64,000 nt of DNA, from positions 4,771,501 through 4,835,500 of the forward strand of contig NZ_CP080025.1 of NCBI RefSeq assembly GCF_020463795.1, written 5' to 3'. Below, piece after piece: positions 27,233 to 42,200 of the stretch; position 1 is the stretch's first letter; every line of letters begins with the position of its first letter. This DNA is from Echinicola marina. Lineage in GTDB: Bacteria; Bacteroidota; Bacteroidia; Cytophagales; Cyclobacteriaceae. A model generated the notes under the pieces. It worked only from the letters and a program-made list of their open reading frames with translations, did not search any database and had not been told where the DNA came from. Both the position numbers and the translations under genes were made by a program.

Positions 27233-30200
27233 GTTATTCAGAGCTTTCGGGTGAAAAGCCATGAAAAATCATTCTTAGCGCTGAGGGTGTTTTTATCAGT
27301 TTTCCCAGAAAGTTCATAGTGTCAAACTCTTAATATTCATCATTACGCTATGAACAAAAGTATTGTTCCCTTTACAAAAAAAGGGAGAAAATTGGCTGCT
27401 TCAATAGTATTGGCGGGCCTTTATTTCTCTCCCTCCCAAACATTTTCCCAAGACACTACTGAATTAGAAGAGGTAGTAGTTACAGGTACGAAATTTGAAA
27501 TTCCAATAGAAAAATCCGGAAAGTCTATTTACAAACTGGATCAAGAAGCCATTGAACAAAATGCAGGCAAAACTGTCGCCGACCTGCTCAATGAAGTCCC
27601 CGGAATACAAATAGAAGGTAATTTCGGCTCACCAGGTACCAACATCAATTATTTTGTCAGAGGTGCTAGCAGTAAAAACACCCTAATTCTCATAGACGGT
27701 GTCCCTATCAATGATCCCTCTGGAATAGCCTCTACCTATGACCTCAGGTTACTATCTTTGGACCAAGTAGCATCCATTGAAGTTTTAAAGGGTGGATTGA
27801 GCACACTGTATGGAACAGGAGCTTCCGCTGCAGTTATCAGCATTAAACTTAAATCTGGACTACAGGATAAAACCTTGGCAGGTTCTGTGGATATCAATGG
27901 AGGTTCATATGGCACCTACAGAGGAGGGCTTAACCTTCACGGTAAAAGCAATAAATTTAATTATATGCTTTCAGGAAGCACCTACCTTTCAGATGGATTT
28001 TCATCTGCATCCGAAGAACAATCCCCTACTCCATTTGGGAAAGACGGCATGAAAAGGCAAAATGCCCTATTGAAATTGGGTTATGCCTTTTCAGACCGAT
28101 TTCAATTGGACTTTGTTTCTGCCTATGATGATATGGAGGCTGATTATGACGACAATACTTTCACCGACGCTGATAACCAACAGACCAATCAGCAATTTAG
28201 AATAGGCTTAACGCCTAGCTATACCTATAGCAAGGGAACGATCAAACTCAAGTCAATTTATAATATCAATGAAAGGGAATTTATCAGTAGCTTTCCAAGT
28301 GAATACAAAGGAAGAAACTTGCAGCTCGACCTGACCCAAGAACATCAAATCCTAAATGGCCTAAAAGGTCTCTGGGGTGTAAACCTGCAGCAACTCTCTT
28401 ACGAACAGCCTGGTGAATTGAACTTTGATGAGAATAAATTCACTTTGGTCGATCCCTATGCAAGTTTATTCTACGAATCCAACAGTGGCTTTAACCTTCA
28501 TGGTGGAGCCCGATTAAATACGCATTCGGAATACAACAGCAAATTCGTTTACAACCTGAACCCATCTTATTTAACAGCCATTTCTGATAGGGTAAGCATG
28601 AAAATTCTTGCCTCGGTTTCCAGCTCCTATGTCACTCCCACGCTATACCAATTGAATTCCCCTCTTTACGGAAATACCCAGCTTCAACCTGAGGAATCCA
28701 TCAATTATGAACAGGGCATATCCTTCTATATTGGCAAAGACTTCACTGTGAACTTGGTACATTTCACAAGGGATGAATCAAACCCGATTGACTTCGTTTC
28801 TATCTACGATGAAGAGGGCAATTATGTGAGAGGCGAATACCAAAATACTACTAACGAAAGACGGGTGGAAGGATTTGAAGCTGATCTTTCGTGGAAAGTA
28901 AACCAGTTCTTCGAGATAAACGGAAACTATGCCCACGTAAGTACCGATAAACCAGAAACATTTTACCGAATCCCAAAAAACAAATGGGGAATGGCCTTCC
29001 TGGCCAAGCCAACGGACAATACAGTGGTTTCCTTGAAATATAATTTCACCAGCAAGAGAACCATTTATGATTGGGGCTATGGTGGAGAATTGGAATTGGA
29101 TAGTTATGGCCTAATAGACCTCTACGCCCAACAAGCAGTTCTAAATAAAAAGCTTAAATTATATGCCGGAATAAATAATTTACTGGACGAAGAATTTACG
29201 GCGATTTATGGTTACACCACCAGAGGAAGAAACTTTAATATTGGTGCCAGTTATCAATTTTAAATAATGGTCAAAGAAAAGCACTGTCCCAATTGTCAAA
29301 ACAAATTTCACTGTTCCAGCCAATGCTGGTGCAGTGCTTTTCCTCCTATTTTCCCCTTGGAAGATGGCAAAGGCTGCCTTTGTCCTAGCTGCTTAAAAGC
29401 GGAAGCCATCAACAGCATTAACAATTACACCGCATCCCTGGATGGCCAAAAGGTTAAAACAATCCAAAAACTGGGATTGCCGGAACAACTAATAGAAGGT
29501 ATAGACTATACCATAAATGAACAAGGCTTTTACGTCTTCACTGCTTGGTACCTGCTCAGACAGGGAAAGTGCTGTGGAAATGGTTGCAAGAATTGTCCTT
29601 ATGATAAAATCAATAAATCATGATCTATTATATTACTGGAGGTGAAAGATCCGGCAAAAGCCGCTACGCACAGGAACTGGCGGAACAACTCTCTGAAAGC
29701 CCCTATTATCTGGCCACTTCCAGAATTTGGGATGATGATTTCAAAAAAAGAGTAGATAGGCACCTTGCAGATAGGGATGAACGTTGGACCACCATCGAAG
29801 AGGAAAAATACCTCAGCAAGGTGGATATCTCAAACAAAACAATAGTGATGGACTGTGTAACCCTTTGGCTCACCAACTGGTACGCAGACAGTAAAAATGA
29901 CATCAGTTACTGCTTGGAGTCCTGCAAAAAAGAACTTGAAATTACTTTTCAAAATGCCTCTGATGAGACCAACCTCATTATCATATCCAATGAAATCGGC
30001 ATGGGAATACATGCACAAACAGCGGTAGCCAGAAAATTTACTGAACTCCAAGGCTGGATCAACCAATTCATTGCAAAGAACGCCCACAAAGCTACCTTTA
30101 TGGTTTCTGGATTATCCATTGAGCTCAAATAAGATGATAAAAAGCATATTTAATTGGAGTGGTGGCAAAGACAGTGCATTGGCCCTGTACCATATACTCC

Positions 30201-33200
30201 ATGAGAAGAAATTCGAGGTCACATCATTGATGACTACAGTTAATGCCCAATTTGACCGGATATCCATGCATGGGGTGCGCAAGGAATTACTATATGCCCA
30301 AGGCAGCTCCATCGGGCTCCCGATTAAAGAAATTCGACTGCCTGAAATGCCCAGTATGTCAGATTATGACCGGATCATGAAGGAAAACCTTGAGCCATTA
30401 AAAAATGAAAATATCAGCCATAGTATTTTCGGTGATATATTTTTGGAGGACCTAAAAAAATATAGAGAAGAACGATTGGCAGAAGTGGGGCTTAAAGGCC
30501 ACTTTCCACTTTGGAAAAAAGACACCAAATGGCTTATCCAAGAATTCTTGGATCTGGGCTTTAAAACCATCGTGGTTTGCACCAAAGCAGATCTTTTGCC
30601 CGCTGAATTTGTAGGAAAAGTAATTGATCAGGATTTCTTGAAAGCCCTCCCCTCTTCAGTAGATCCATGCGGGGAAAATGGTGAATTTCACACCTTTGTT
30701 TTTGATGGCCCGATTTTCAATCATCCCATTGAATTTGATTTAGGAGAGAAAATTTTCAGAAGTTATGAATCGCCTAAGGACTTGAATGACGCTTGCCTGC
30801 CCAAAACAGAAGAAAAAAAACAACTTTCAGGCTTTCACTATATTGACCTTATTCCCAAAAACTGATGATCAAAGTTGAGATTGATAAAATTGACAACCCT
30901 CAATTAAAAGGGGTACTCCAACAAAAAATAGATCAAAAAACCAAGCCTATAGGCGCCTTGGGCCAATTAGAAGAGCTGGCCCTGCAAATCGGTATGATAC
31001 AACAAAGTAGCAATCCAATACTGAAAAAGCCTCAAATCTTGGTTTTTGCTGGAGATCATGGTATCGCCCAAGAAGGCTTGGTCAACCCCTATCCTCAGGA
31101 AGTAACCTTTCAGATGGTCATGAATTTTCTTTCTCGCAAAGCTGCCGTAAATGTGATCGCTCAGCAGAACAATATTGAAGTTAAAGTTATCGATGCTGGG
31201 GTGAACCATGATTTTGGAGAAGCACCCGGGCTGATCGACGCAAAAATTGCATTTGGAACCAAAAATTATCTTCAGGAAGCCGCCATGACCCTAGCTGAAG
31301 CCGAAATGGCCATGACAAAAGGGGCTGATATGGTGGAGAAGGCATTTGAGCTAGGTACCAATATCATTGGCTTTGGCGAAATGGGCATTGGCAATAGTTC
31401 CTCCGCTGCTCTGATCATGCAGGCCGTTTGTAAATTCCCCCTAAAGGACTGTGTAGGTTTAGGTACTGGAACCGATCCTGAGCAGTTAAAGAAAAAGCTT
31501 GAAACCTTAGAAAAAGTCGTTGATTTTCATACTAGTAGTGAAGATCCATTGGCAATTTTAGCTAGTTTTGGGGGATTTGAAATTGCTCAAATATGTGGGG
31601 CTATGTTAAAGGCAGCCGAAAAAAAGATGATCATCATGGTAGATGGTTTTATTTCCACTGCTGCACTATTGCTAGCCCATAAGATGCATCCTGCCATCAA
31701 AGCCTATTGTATATTTACCCATTGTTCCAATGAAAAGGGACACCGGGCCATGTTAGATTACTTAAAAGCAAAACCAGTTTTAAATCTGGAAATGAGGCTT
31801 GGTGAAGGGTCTGGAGTAGCTGTTGCTTATCCGGTTATTGCTGCAGCCTGTACCTTTCTAAATGAAATGGCCAGTTTTGAAAGTGCCGGCGTAAGCAAGA
31901 CTTAAGAACCAATTTGATTAAAACCTTTAATATTTTCATATGAAGAAAGAGATACAGGCTTTCTTTACTGCAGTAATGTTTTATACCCGTATTCCCTGTC
32001 CTAGTTGGGTAGACCACTCCGAGGAGTATTTGAATCTATCCAGGAAATATTTCCCTATGATAGGCTGGATAGTCGGTGGAATTTCCGGTTTGATCGTACT
32101 GCTCTTTTTGAATTTCCTTTCGGTCAAAATCACCATTTTCCTCTCCATGGGAATTAGCATGCTGTTGACAGGAGGTTTTCATGAAGATGGTTTTGCAGAT
32201 ACACTTGATGGTTTTGGAGGAGGCTGGACCAAAGAAAAGATCCTTAGCATTATGAAGGACAGCCGGTTGGGCACCTATGGTGTACTTGGACTATTGATAC
32301 TTTTACCTGTAAAGTTTCTGGCATTGATGGAATTGGTCAATTGGGCCAAGGGAAATGCCTATTCCTTTGAGTTCTACCAGTCTTTACTAGCCTGTTTTAT
32401 ATCAGGACATGCCATCAGTAGGTATATGGCTTTGACCTTTTTCAAAACTCATCAATATGCCAAATTAAACGATACGATCGGTAGTAAATCTAAACCAATG
32501 GCCAAGGAAAAAATCAATAATATGGACCTCTTTGTGGCTACTATAACCGGACTTCTACCACTGGCACTATTCCAAAATTATATCGTTTTCCTAGTATTGA
32601 TTCCTTGCTTTATCACAAAATGGTGGTTAGGCCGCTGGTTCAATAAATGGATTGGTGGTTTTACTGGAGACACCTTAGGAGCTGTACAACAGATCACCGA
32701 GGTCATCTTTTACCTGAGTCTATTGATCATATGGAAATTTTCCTGATACGGCATACACAACCGGCCATAGAAAAGGGGATTTGCTATGGCCAAACGGACT
32801 TGGAGTTGGCCAGTAGTTTTGAAAAGGACTTAAGATTGGTAGAAGAAAACCTTCCCCAAAATATCAATTTCCAATCCATCTATTCCAGTCCTTTAAAAAG
32901 ATGTAAAAAACTTGCCGTCGGACTCTTTGGGAATTTCATAATAGAAGACCATAGACTCAAGGAACTTGATTTTGGGGATTGGGAAATGAAAGCTTGGAAT
33001 AAAATCCCTCATAAAGAACTCAATCCATGGATGGAAGATTTTGTCCATACCCCCTGCCCCAATGGAGAATCCTACCATAAACTTTCAAACAGAGGCATTG
33101 ATTTTTTGAATGAACTAAACAAATTGCCGGCTGGTCCTATTGCTATTGTCACGCATGCCGGGCCCATTCGGGCCATGCATGCACATGTCAATAATATTGC

Positions 33201-36200
33201 TTTAAAAGATTCCTTTGACCTAAAAGTGGAATATGGAGAAATAATTAGGCTTCAATTAGATAATGTGCAATCTATTTAGCCCCATCTTTACACGATAGGC
33301 GGAATTGCAAATTCCACCCAGCTTCTGACTGATCAGTTTCTGCCATGTGCAAGAAAGAGGACACCAACCACAGGAAAATCAGAAACCCCTATCCCCGAAA
33401 CCATAAAAAGAAAATCCTCAAATTATAAGAACGGGATTATTTGACCTAAAAATGACCAATAGTAAGATCACTATTCAACAATCGCCTCTTAATCAGATCA
33501 ATATTGAAAAAGATAATAGTTCCAAAGTCAATCTCTATTGATTCGGTCATATTAGGACTTTTAGATCTTATTAGAAACTGTTCGGGATTTGGAATCCCGA
33601 ACAGCTATTTATTAAAAAAAATCCCCACCAAAGTCTTCACTTTGATGGGGTCGTCAGTCAGTTAAAAAATTACAAACCTATTTTTCTATACTTTGGGTGG
33701 CACATCTCCAGATAAATTCATACGGGGCCCCATGATGCTCTCCGGATACTTCTTCTGTATAAGTCGCTTCAATGAGGTATTGCCCTTTCCACGGTGTATC
33801 AATGGTCACTTCGCCTTCTTCATTTGACTCATATTCCTTGCTCCAACCTTCTGGACTGGCCACAGCAACTTTCACTCCTGCTTTAGGATTATTCTTAAAG
33901 TAGGTCTTAAATGACAGGCTTTCTTTCAGCTTTCCATTAACTGGTGAAGACAAGAGCAAAGCCAAATCTGTTTTGGCTCCCTCTAGGCCCATCTCATTGA
34001 CTTTTCCGACACTTACTTGTGTGGCAGTATTGAATTGATAGAGATACTCCCCTCCTAGATCCTGGGCAGCATGTCCTATCTGAAGACGGTACACTCCATC
34101 CATCTCAGGAGTAAAACTACTGGTAAAATGATCCTTTTTTTCTTCAGTTTCCAAAAGGGTTTTGTTACCCTCAGGGTCGATCAACCAAAGCTCAAATTCC
34201 TTTACATCTGAATACCAATCTTCCACTTGCTCTATCACCCCTTCTGCATACTCACCATAGTAAATTTTGATTTCTTGTGCTTCTCCCTTTTTTCCTTTGA
34301 TGGCTGTTTCGATCCATAATGCATGTGCCATAGCATTGCCTAAGTTGATCAATAAAGCCATGGCCAATAATAAGCTGAATTTAGTTTTCATCTGTTATTT
34401 TTTTTAATGTTAGTTTCTTAATAAATCATTGATTTTTATTTGCACTTGTGCTTCCTGCAAATAAGATTTTAACCTGTAAAAGTCCTCCTCTAGCAATGAA
34501 AATTGGATATCCATATGGTATGTTTCCAATACAATCCTATCCACTCCATCATAAAATGGACTATAGTTTCCATCAAATGAAAGTTCATCTATATACAGAC
34601 AAAAACCCTTAAAGTCTATTTCGCTGAAACCAACCATACATTGGCCAAACATCATCCCCATACGACCACAGTGTTCACATCTGGTAAGAATGAAATCATC
34701 TTTCATCATCAATACTTCAGGACTGCAATAATTCATAATTCATCACTTAAGGTTGAAAAATTAATTTGGGCCTGTGCGGGAAAGAATACTTGATTTTGGA
34801 TATACAAACCATCTCCCTCCCATCACAGGACTTAAAATCTTATATTGAATATTGAAATTTTCACTTTTCTCGAATACTGTTAATTCATTATCAGTTTATA
34901 TGTTTTGTTTTAGTTTCCGATTAACCTTTTTCATCGGACCAACAGCCCTCTCATTCCGCATGGAAAGCAACCTGAATGATTAAAATTTAAATCCAACGCT
35001 CAAACGGGCATTTCTTGGGGCCTCTGCCTGATAATAATAGTAAGTAGCATAGGCTGATCCAGAATAGAGATACTTGTTGAGCACATTGAAGACATTAGCC
35101 CTGATGATGAGATTATTGTTTTCCCAAGACAGTCCTCCATCCAATTTAAAATAATCAGGGAGTGCCATCTGGCCATCTCCAGGCCAGTTCCAAGTAGTCC
35201 TATCTCCTTGGAAAGTAAAACCGGCACTGATGCCAAAACCTTTCAAACTACCATTTTGGAGCGAATAGCTTAACCAACCATTGGCGAGATGCTTAGCAAA
35301 ACCTGCTACGGGTTGCCCAACTTGGGAAAATTCTCCTGCTCTCTCATCTTCTGTAATCTCTGAATCGGTATAGGCATAGTTGGCCGTTAGCACCAGGCCT
35401 GGGGCCAACTCTCCCCTAGCATCAAACTCTATCCCTTGGGTTCTGGTTTGCATTTGAAGGGAATAGGGAGCCGTAGGATTTTCAGGATCTGAAACCAATT
35501 CATTGTCTTTGAAAATTCTGTAAATAGAAAGACCTGTACTCCATTTCCCATCGAAAAAGTCACGTTTCAAGCCCAATTCCATATTATTACCCGTTATTGG
35601 TTTGGCCGGATTACCGTTCTTTAGCACACCAGACTGTGGCACAAAAGCCTGATCATAAAGTGCATATACAGCGGTCTGATTATCCACTGTATAACTCAAA
35701 CCAATTCTTGGCGTTATTTTACTATCTTCTACCGTAGTACCGTAAGAGTTCTGCGAAACGTAGGTATACCTTCCTGCGAGGGTCAGCCTTAGTGAATTGT
35801 CAAAGAACCCCAACTCATCCTGCGCATAAAATCCTGAATAAGATTGTAAAATCACAGAAGTATTGGCCCTTTGTTTTAAGCTCATACTGCGATCAAACTT
35901 CGGTAAACCATTTGCCGGGTAGCCGTAAGATGGATTTTCCAAATCAAATGGGATTTCCTCAGTGTCCAGTTGATGAGATTGACTCCAATCAGCCAAATAT
36001 TCTTTGGTTCCCATGTCCAATCCTGCCAAAACACGGTGATTGATTCCACCTGTTTTTACCTCTCCATTGAGATAAACCTGTCCATAAGCACTTTCATTCA
36101 AGGCATCCCAAATGGATGCATACCGCTGTAAATTAGTGCCCTCTATACCATTCAGCCACATCGAACTTCCTTCTTGACTATAGTTAAAGTAAGCCAGCTG

Positions 36201-39200
36201 TCCAGTTACTTTCCAATGATCATTAATATCATGTTGCAAGTTGGCCATAATACTGTGATCGTCGATTTTAGTAGGGTCAAGACCTGGCTCAGCAATGGTA
36301 AAACTTTGATCATAAATACCATATCCCTCTGTAGAAAAAACATAAGCTGAACCGACATTGGACATCTTGACATGCTGGTAAGCATATTCCAGTGTCAGTT
36401 TGGTTTTATCATCCAACTGGTAACTTAACACTGGAGCTATACTGTACCTGTTTTGAAAGGTATAATTCTGGAAAGAATTCTGGGACTGTCCCATTACATT
36501 TAGTCTATAAAGTAATTTTCCATCTTTGCTTAACCTTCCATCTAAATCCAAAGCACCGCGATACAGATCAAAACTGCCCAAAGTTAGGTTAACACTCCCC
36601 TTTGTCTGACCGGTTGGCTTTTTGGTCACTACATTATATATACCGCTTGGATTCCCATTGGACATCATAAATCCAGCAGGCCCTTTTACAAATTCTATAT
36701 TCTCTACAAAACTCATATCCTCTGTCAAAGGTCCCCAGTTAGAAGTCACATTCATACCGTTTCTGAAAGCAGCTACCCGGGAGCCGCGCATGTTTACACG
36801 TGCATATAGGTTACCCCAATGCTCTAGACGTGTGGCCCCACTGACATTCCGTAACACACCATCTGCCATATCCATAATCTGCTGGTCCTCCAATGACTGA
36901 GCTGTGATGACCTGAATATTCTGCGGAGCCTCTATCAATGGGGTATTTAAGCGCAAACTACCAGAGGCTTTATCTACTTTATATTCACTCCTTTGGCCTC
37001 TTACTGTAAACTCTCCCAATACTTCCTGAGCTTCCTTCAATACCACCACAGGTAGTTGATTGACCTGTCCAGTTTTTATACTTATTCTTTTCTGAAAAGA
37101 AGCAAACCCTACTTCTGACACTACTAAGGTATAATTCCCTGCCGGTGCAGTGAATTGATAGTCCCCTGCTTCACCTGTAGCTGCCCCATATGAAGTTCCT
37201 TCCAAGATCACCGATGCATAAGGTAAAGGATTCCCAACCTCATCCTGGACAAGGCCAGTTATTGTGCCCGTAGACTGGGCATACAGTACCTCTCCGGTAC
37301 ATAGAAAAAGCATTAAAAGTAATAGTCTTTTCATGTTCTTATTTAGATTAATTTTAATTAAAGGCAAATCTATAATCTAAAACCGGAACCTTAAAGTTAT
37401 TTAGACTAATTTTAAATAGTATTTTTCTATGATAATGAACAAACAATAGTCAAAAGGAATTTTAGGTATATATATCCTTAAAGGCACCAGTAGTTTTTAA
37501 ATAGCATGATAATATGTTCCTTAGCTTTTCTAGGACTTAAGGTGGGGGTAAGCCTAAGACGAGCTTAAGTTTCTAATAAGATAAATACGGCTAAAACACG
37601 GGATAAACACGGCTTAATCTGGGGTTTAACATGGGTTAAAGCATAAATGTTAAAAATGTTAAATTCATTAATATTGGACCGTATTCACACCAGTCATCTG
37701 ATTGCCCACAGCCTTTCCAGCCTGCGTCGGGGATTCCCGGCATCTAGCCAGTGGTAGGTAGGTCCAATCAATCATTTCTGTGAGATCAGTGCTGCCTTGA
37801 GGAGCCTGTTTTGGAGTGTAAAATATATTGGTTCAATACCAGATATTCAGATTAAGTTTTTATTCTTATTATTTATCATTTTATATTTATCAACACAGCA
37901 ATTTTCGGGTGGTGTCTTGTTGGATTCCTTATTACATTTGATCCATAAGGAATAATCAAACATGAAAAGCCAAGAAGATATTACATATCAAAGAGTAGCA
38001 GAAGCCCTCTCCTATCTCCAAGAAAACTTCAAAAAACAGCCCAACTTAAATGAAATAGCTGAAGAAGCTAGCCTAAGCCCTTTCCATTTTCAGCGCATCT
38101 TTACGGAATGGGCAGGCGTTAGTCCAAAGAAGTTCCTGCAATTTATTAGCTTGGGACATGCCAAAAAGATCCTCAGAGAAACCAATACCAACCTTTTGGA
38201 GGCCAGTATGGAAGCTGGACTTTCTGGAACTGGAAGGTTGCATGATCTCTTTGTCAATATTGAAGGGATGACCCCTGGAGAATATAAAAATGGTGGTACC
38301 AACTTGCAGATCAATTATAGTTTTTCGGGAACACCCTTTGGTGAAATTCTAGTGGCTTCCACCTCAAAAGGAATTTGTTATTTGGCTTTTCTGGAAGATG
38401 AGCCTTACACAATAGAGGGTTTAGTTAGCCGTTTCCCCAATGCCAGTTTCAAAAATCGAGAAGACCAGTTACAGCAAAATGCGCTGCGTATCTTCCAGCA
38501 AGATTGGACCAAAATGGATCAAATCAAACTCCACCTTAAGGGCAGCGACTTTCAACTGAAGGTTTGGGAAAGCCTCTTGAAAATCCCGATGGGTAAACTT
38601 ACTACTTATGGACAAATCGCTGAGAAAATCAACAATCCTAAAGCCTCCCGGGCCGTGGGAACAGCTATTGGAAGTAATCCTGTGGCCTTTCTTATTCCCT
38701 GCCACCGGGTTATCCAAGCCAGTGGTATCTTTGGTGGCTATATGTGGGGACCAGCAAGAAAAACAGCTATTATTGGCTGGGAAGCAGCAATGATAGACAA
38801 AAGACATTAGACTTTAAAATCTGGTTTTGAATCTAATACCCTAAGTATCATGGAAAGTGAATAGAGCTTTTAGGAATTTGAAATTCCAACACCAAAACCA
38901 ATGGGAGTGAAACCCTAAATATCCTGAAACAGCATGAAGTCATCATTCCTCCTCCCTAGGACTTAATAATTCAAATTCACCTCTTCTGACCTCAAACTTC
39001 CCACTTCAAACCTCGTACCTCAAATTATGGACCTATTCAATCAGAACAGCCTTTCAAACCTGCTACCATATGACGGGACAGTGCATTATTATGGAAAAAT
39101 CCTTAGCGATCAACAATCACTGTTTTTCTTTGAAAGGTTAATGTCCAATATTGAATGGCAACATGATGAGGCCATAATTTATGGCAAGCATTATATCACC

Positions 39201-42200
39201 AAAAGAAAGGTTGCTTGGTATGGCGACCTACCCTATACATACAGTTATTCCAATACCTGCAAGAAAGCCCTCCCCTGGACAGAAGAACTGAAACATTTGA
39301 AAAGCTTGGTAGAAGAAAAGTCCAGTGTCATCTTCAATTCATGTCTCCTCAACCTCTACCATAATGGTACAGAAGGAATGGCCTACCACAGCGACAGCGA
39401 AAAGTCCTTGGGTGAAAACACAGTAATCACCTCTTTGAGCTTGGGAGCAGAGCGCAAATTCACCCTCAAACATAAAAACAGCAAGCAAACTGTTTCTATA
39501 CTCTTAGAAAATGGCAGTCTTTTGGTCATGAAAGGGAGCACCCAAAGCCATTGGCTGCACAGGCTTCCCCCCACCAAAAAGGTCACTAGGCCCAGGATCA
39601 GTTTGACTTTTAGAACCATCGTAGACCAATAAAATTCATTCAGCACTATCAATTTATCCACCAAAATCTCTCCAGAGCACCATGGAATTGATCAAAACCA
39701 ATCATAACTTTTTAAAACAATGATAGAAGAAATACCTTGTGAAAGGCTATATTCCTATATATATTAGTCGGATTTTGAAATTAAAATAAGTGATTAATAA
39801 CCTTTAAAATATCTGCACAAACTATTGTATAACATGAAAAACCTAAATAACCAAAGAAGAAGTTTTTTAAAAAATGCAGCTCTTAGCGGAGCGTTGGCCA
39901 CTTTTACAGGTGGAATGTCACTTGCTGAAGCCAAACAAAACGAAAGTCCCAAAAGAAGGGCTTTCAATATGAATTATGCCCCACATTTTGGCATGTTCAA
40001 GAACCATGCAGGCAATGATTATGTAGACCAGATTAACTTCATGGCTGAGCAAGGATTTACTGCACTTGAAGACAATGGCCTGATGAACCGTTCGGTTGAA
40101 GACCAAAAACGGATTGGAGCAGCCCTAGAAAAAAACAATATGACCATGGGGGTCTTTGTAATTGACCCTGGTTTTAACTGGAAAACTGGATTAACTACTG
40201 GAAAAGATGAATTCAAGGAAGCTTTTGTAAAGGAGTGTGAAAAAGCGGTGGAGGTAGCCAAAATTGTCAATGCTAAATGGATGACCGTGGTGCCTGGCTA
40301 TTTCGAGAGAAGATTACCCCTTGACCAACAAACTGCCCATGTCATCGATGCATACCGAAGGGCTTCAGAAGTCTTCGAACCACACAATTTGACCATGGTC
40401 ATGGAACCTTTGAGCGACAATCCTGACTTATTTTTAAGACACTCCAATCAAGGTCATCTGATCTGCAAAGCCGTAGACAGTCCTGCCTGTAAAATCCTTT
40501 ATGATATCTATCATATGCAAAGAAATGAAGGTGACCTGATTAAAAACATGGAACTCTGCTGGGAAGAAATTGCCTATATACAAATCGGTGACAACCCAGG
40601 CCGTAAAGAGCCCGGCACTGGTGAAATCAATTACCAAAACGTCTTTAAGTGGATAGATGCTCAAGGATTCAAAGGGATCTGTGGCATGGAGCACGGAAAT
40701 GCTTCTCCAGGAAAAGAAGGCGAAACAGCCTTGATCAAAGCCTATCACGAAGCTGATTCATTTAAATAATCCTATCTATACACAAAAATAAAATCCCGGG
40801 ACAATATCCCGGGATTTTTACTTTGCTAATATTCATTTGGGAATTGAACTTATTTATACAAAGTATCTTTTTTATCTATATCAGGTACTAAAATATGTAT
40901 CAATATCAATGCCATTAAATAGGTAACAGAGGCAAAGACAAAAATCGGAAGGTAGCCCCATTTTACCAGGACCAAACCTGCAAAAGCCGCAAACAAAGTA
41001 CCTCCCATCGCCCCCATCATTCCTGCAAGACCAACTACTGACCCCACCACCTTTTTGGGGAAGATATCAGAGGATAGGGTCAGAAGATTCGCTGACCATC
41101 CCTGATGCGCTGCAGCAGCAATGGCAACCAAGCATATTACCAAATACAAATTGGAAATCCTTGCCGCTAAAATCAAAGGAAGCACCAGTAATGCACAAAT
41201 CAAAAGTATTGTTTTTCTGCTTTTGTTAACTGACCAACCTCTTTTGATCATCTTACCAGAAAGCCATCCAAATAAAATGCTGCCTAAATCAGATATGAAA
41301 TATATGAAAATAAAAGGTAATGCCAAGCCTGTCAATTCCAATTTGTTATCCAAAGCATCATTACTGTTAAAAAAATCGGGTAACCATGTCAGGTAAAACC
41401 ACCAAATAGGATCAGTCATAAATTTACCAATTGCAATGGCCCAAGTCCCTCTTTTTCTCAATAAACTTCTCCAAGGTACATGCTCTTCACTATCGTCGTC
41501 AGTAACCTTGATTAATTTCAAATCTTCATTTTGAATCCCACTATTTTCCATCGGCGACTTATAAATCCACCACCAACCCATCAACAAAAATATTCCCAAT
41601 AAACCAGTCAATAGAAAAGACCATCGCCAGCCCAAATGGATGATGAGTACCGGAACCATAAACACGGTAATCATTATTCCCACATTTGCCCCTGCATTAT
41701 AAATTCCTGTCGCGAATGAACGCTCATTTTTTGGGAACCATTCCGCTATAGTTTTTATGGCTGCGGGAAAATTGGCCGATTCCCCAAATCCAAATATAAA
41801 CCGCATGGTTCCAAGTCCTTTAAAGCTATTTACGAAGGATGTAAAAACTCCTGCTAAACTCCAAATAAGCATTGCAAGACCATAGCCTCTTTTCACCTTG
41901 ATTTGATCTATCAAATAGCCCATCAAAACAAAGCCCATTGCATAGGCGAATTTAAAACTAGCATCAACATAGCCCATTTTCACCCTAAATTGATCAATTA
42001 GGTCCTGACTTAAGGAGCCTTCAGTATCTAAACCAAGCATGGCCTTTCTGAAACTCGTATCAATCATGGTAAAAGAGAGAACATTTCTATCAATATACTT
42101 AATTGCAGTTGCCATAAACAATAAAGCAACTATTCTCCATTTATACTTTAAAATAGGATTTTTCAATGACATCATTTCTGTGTGAAAAGCAATACTATTT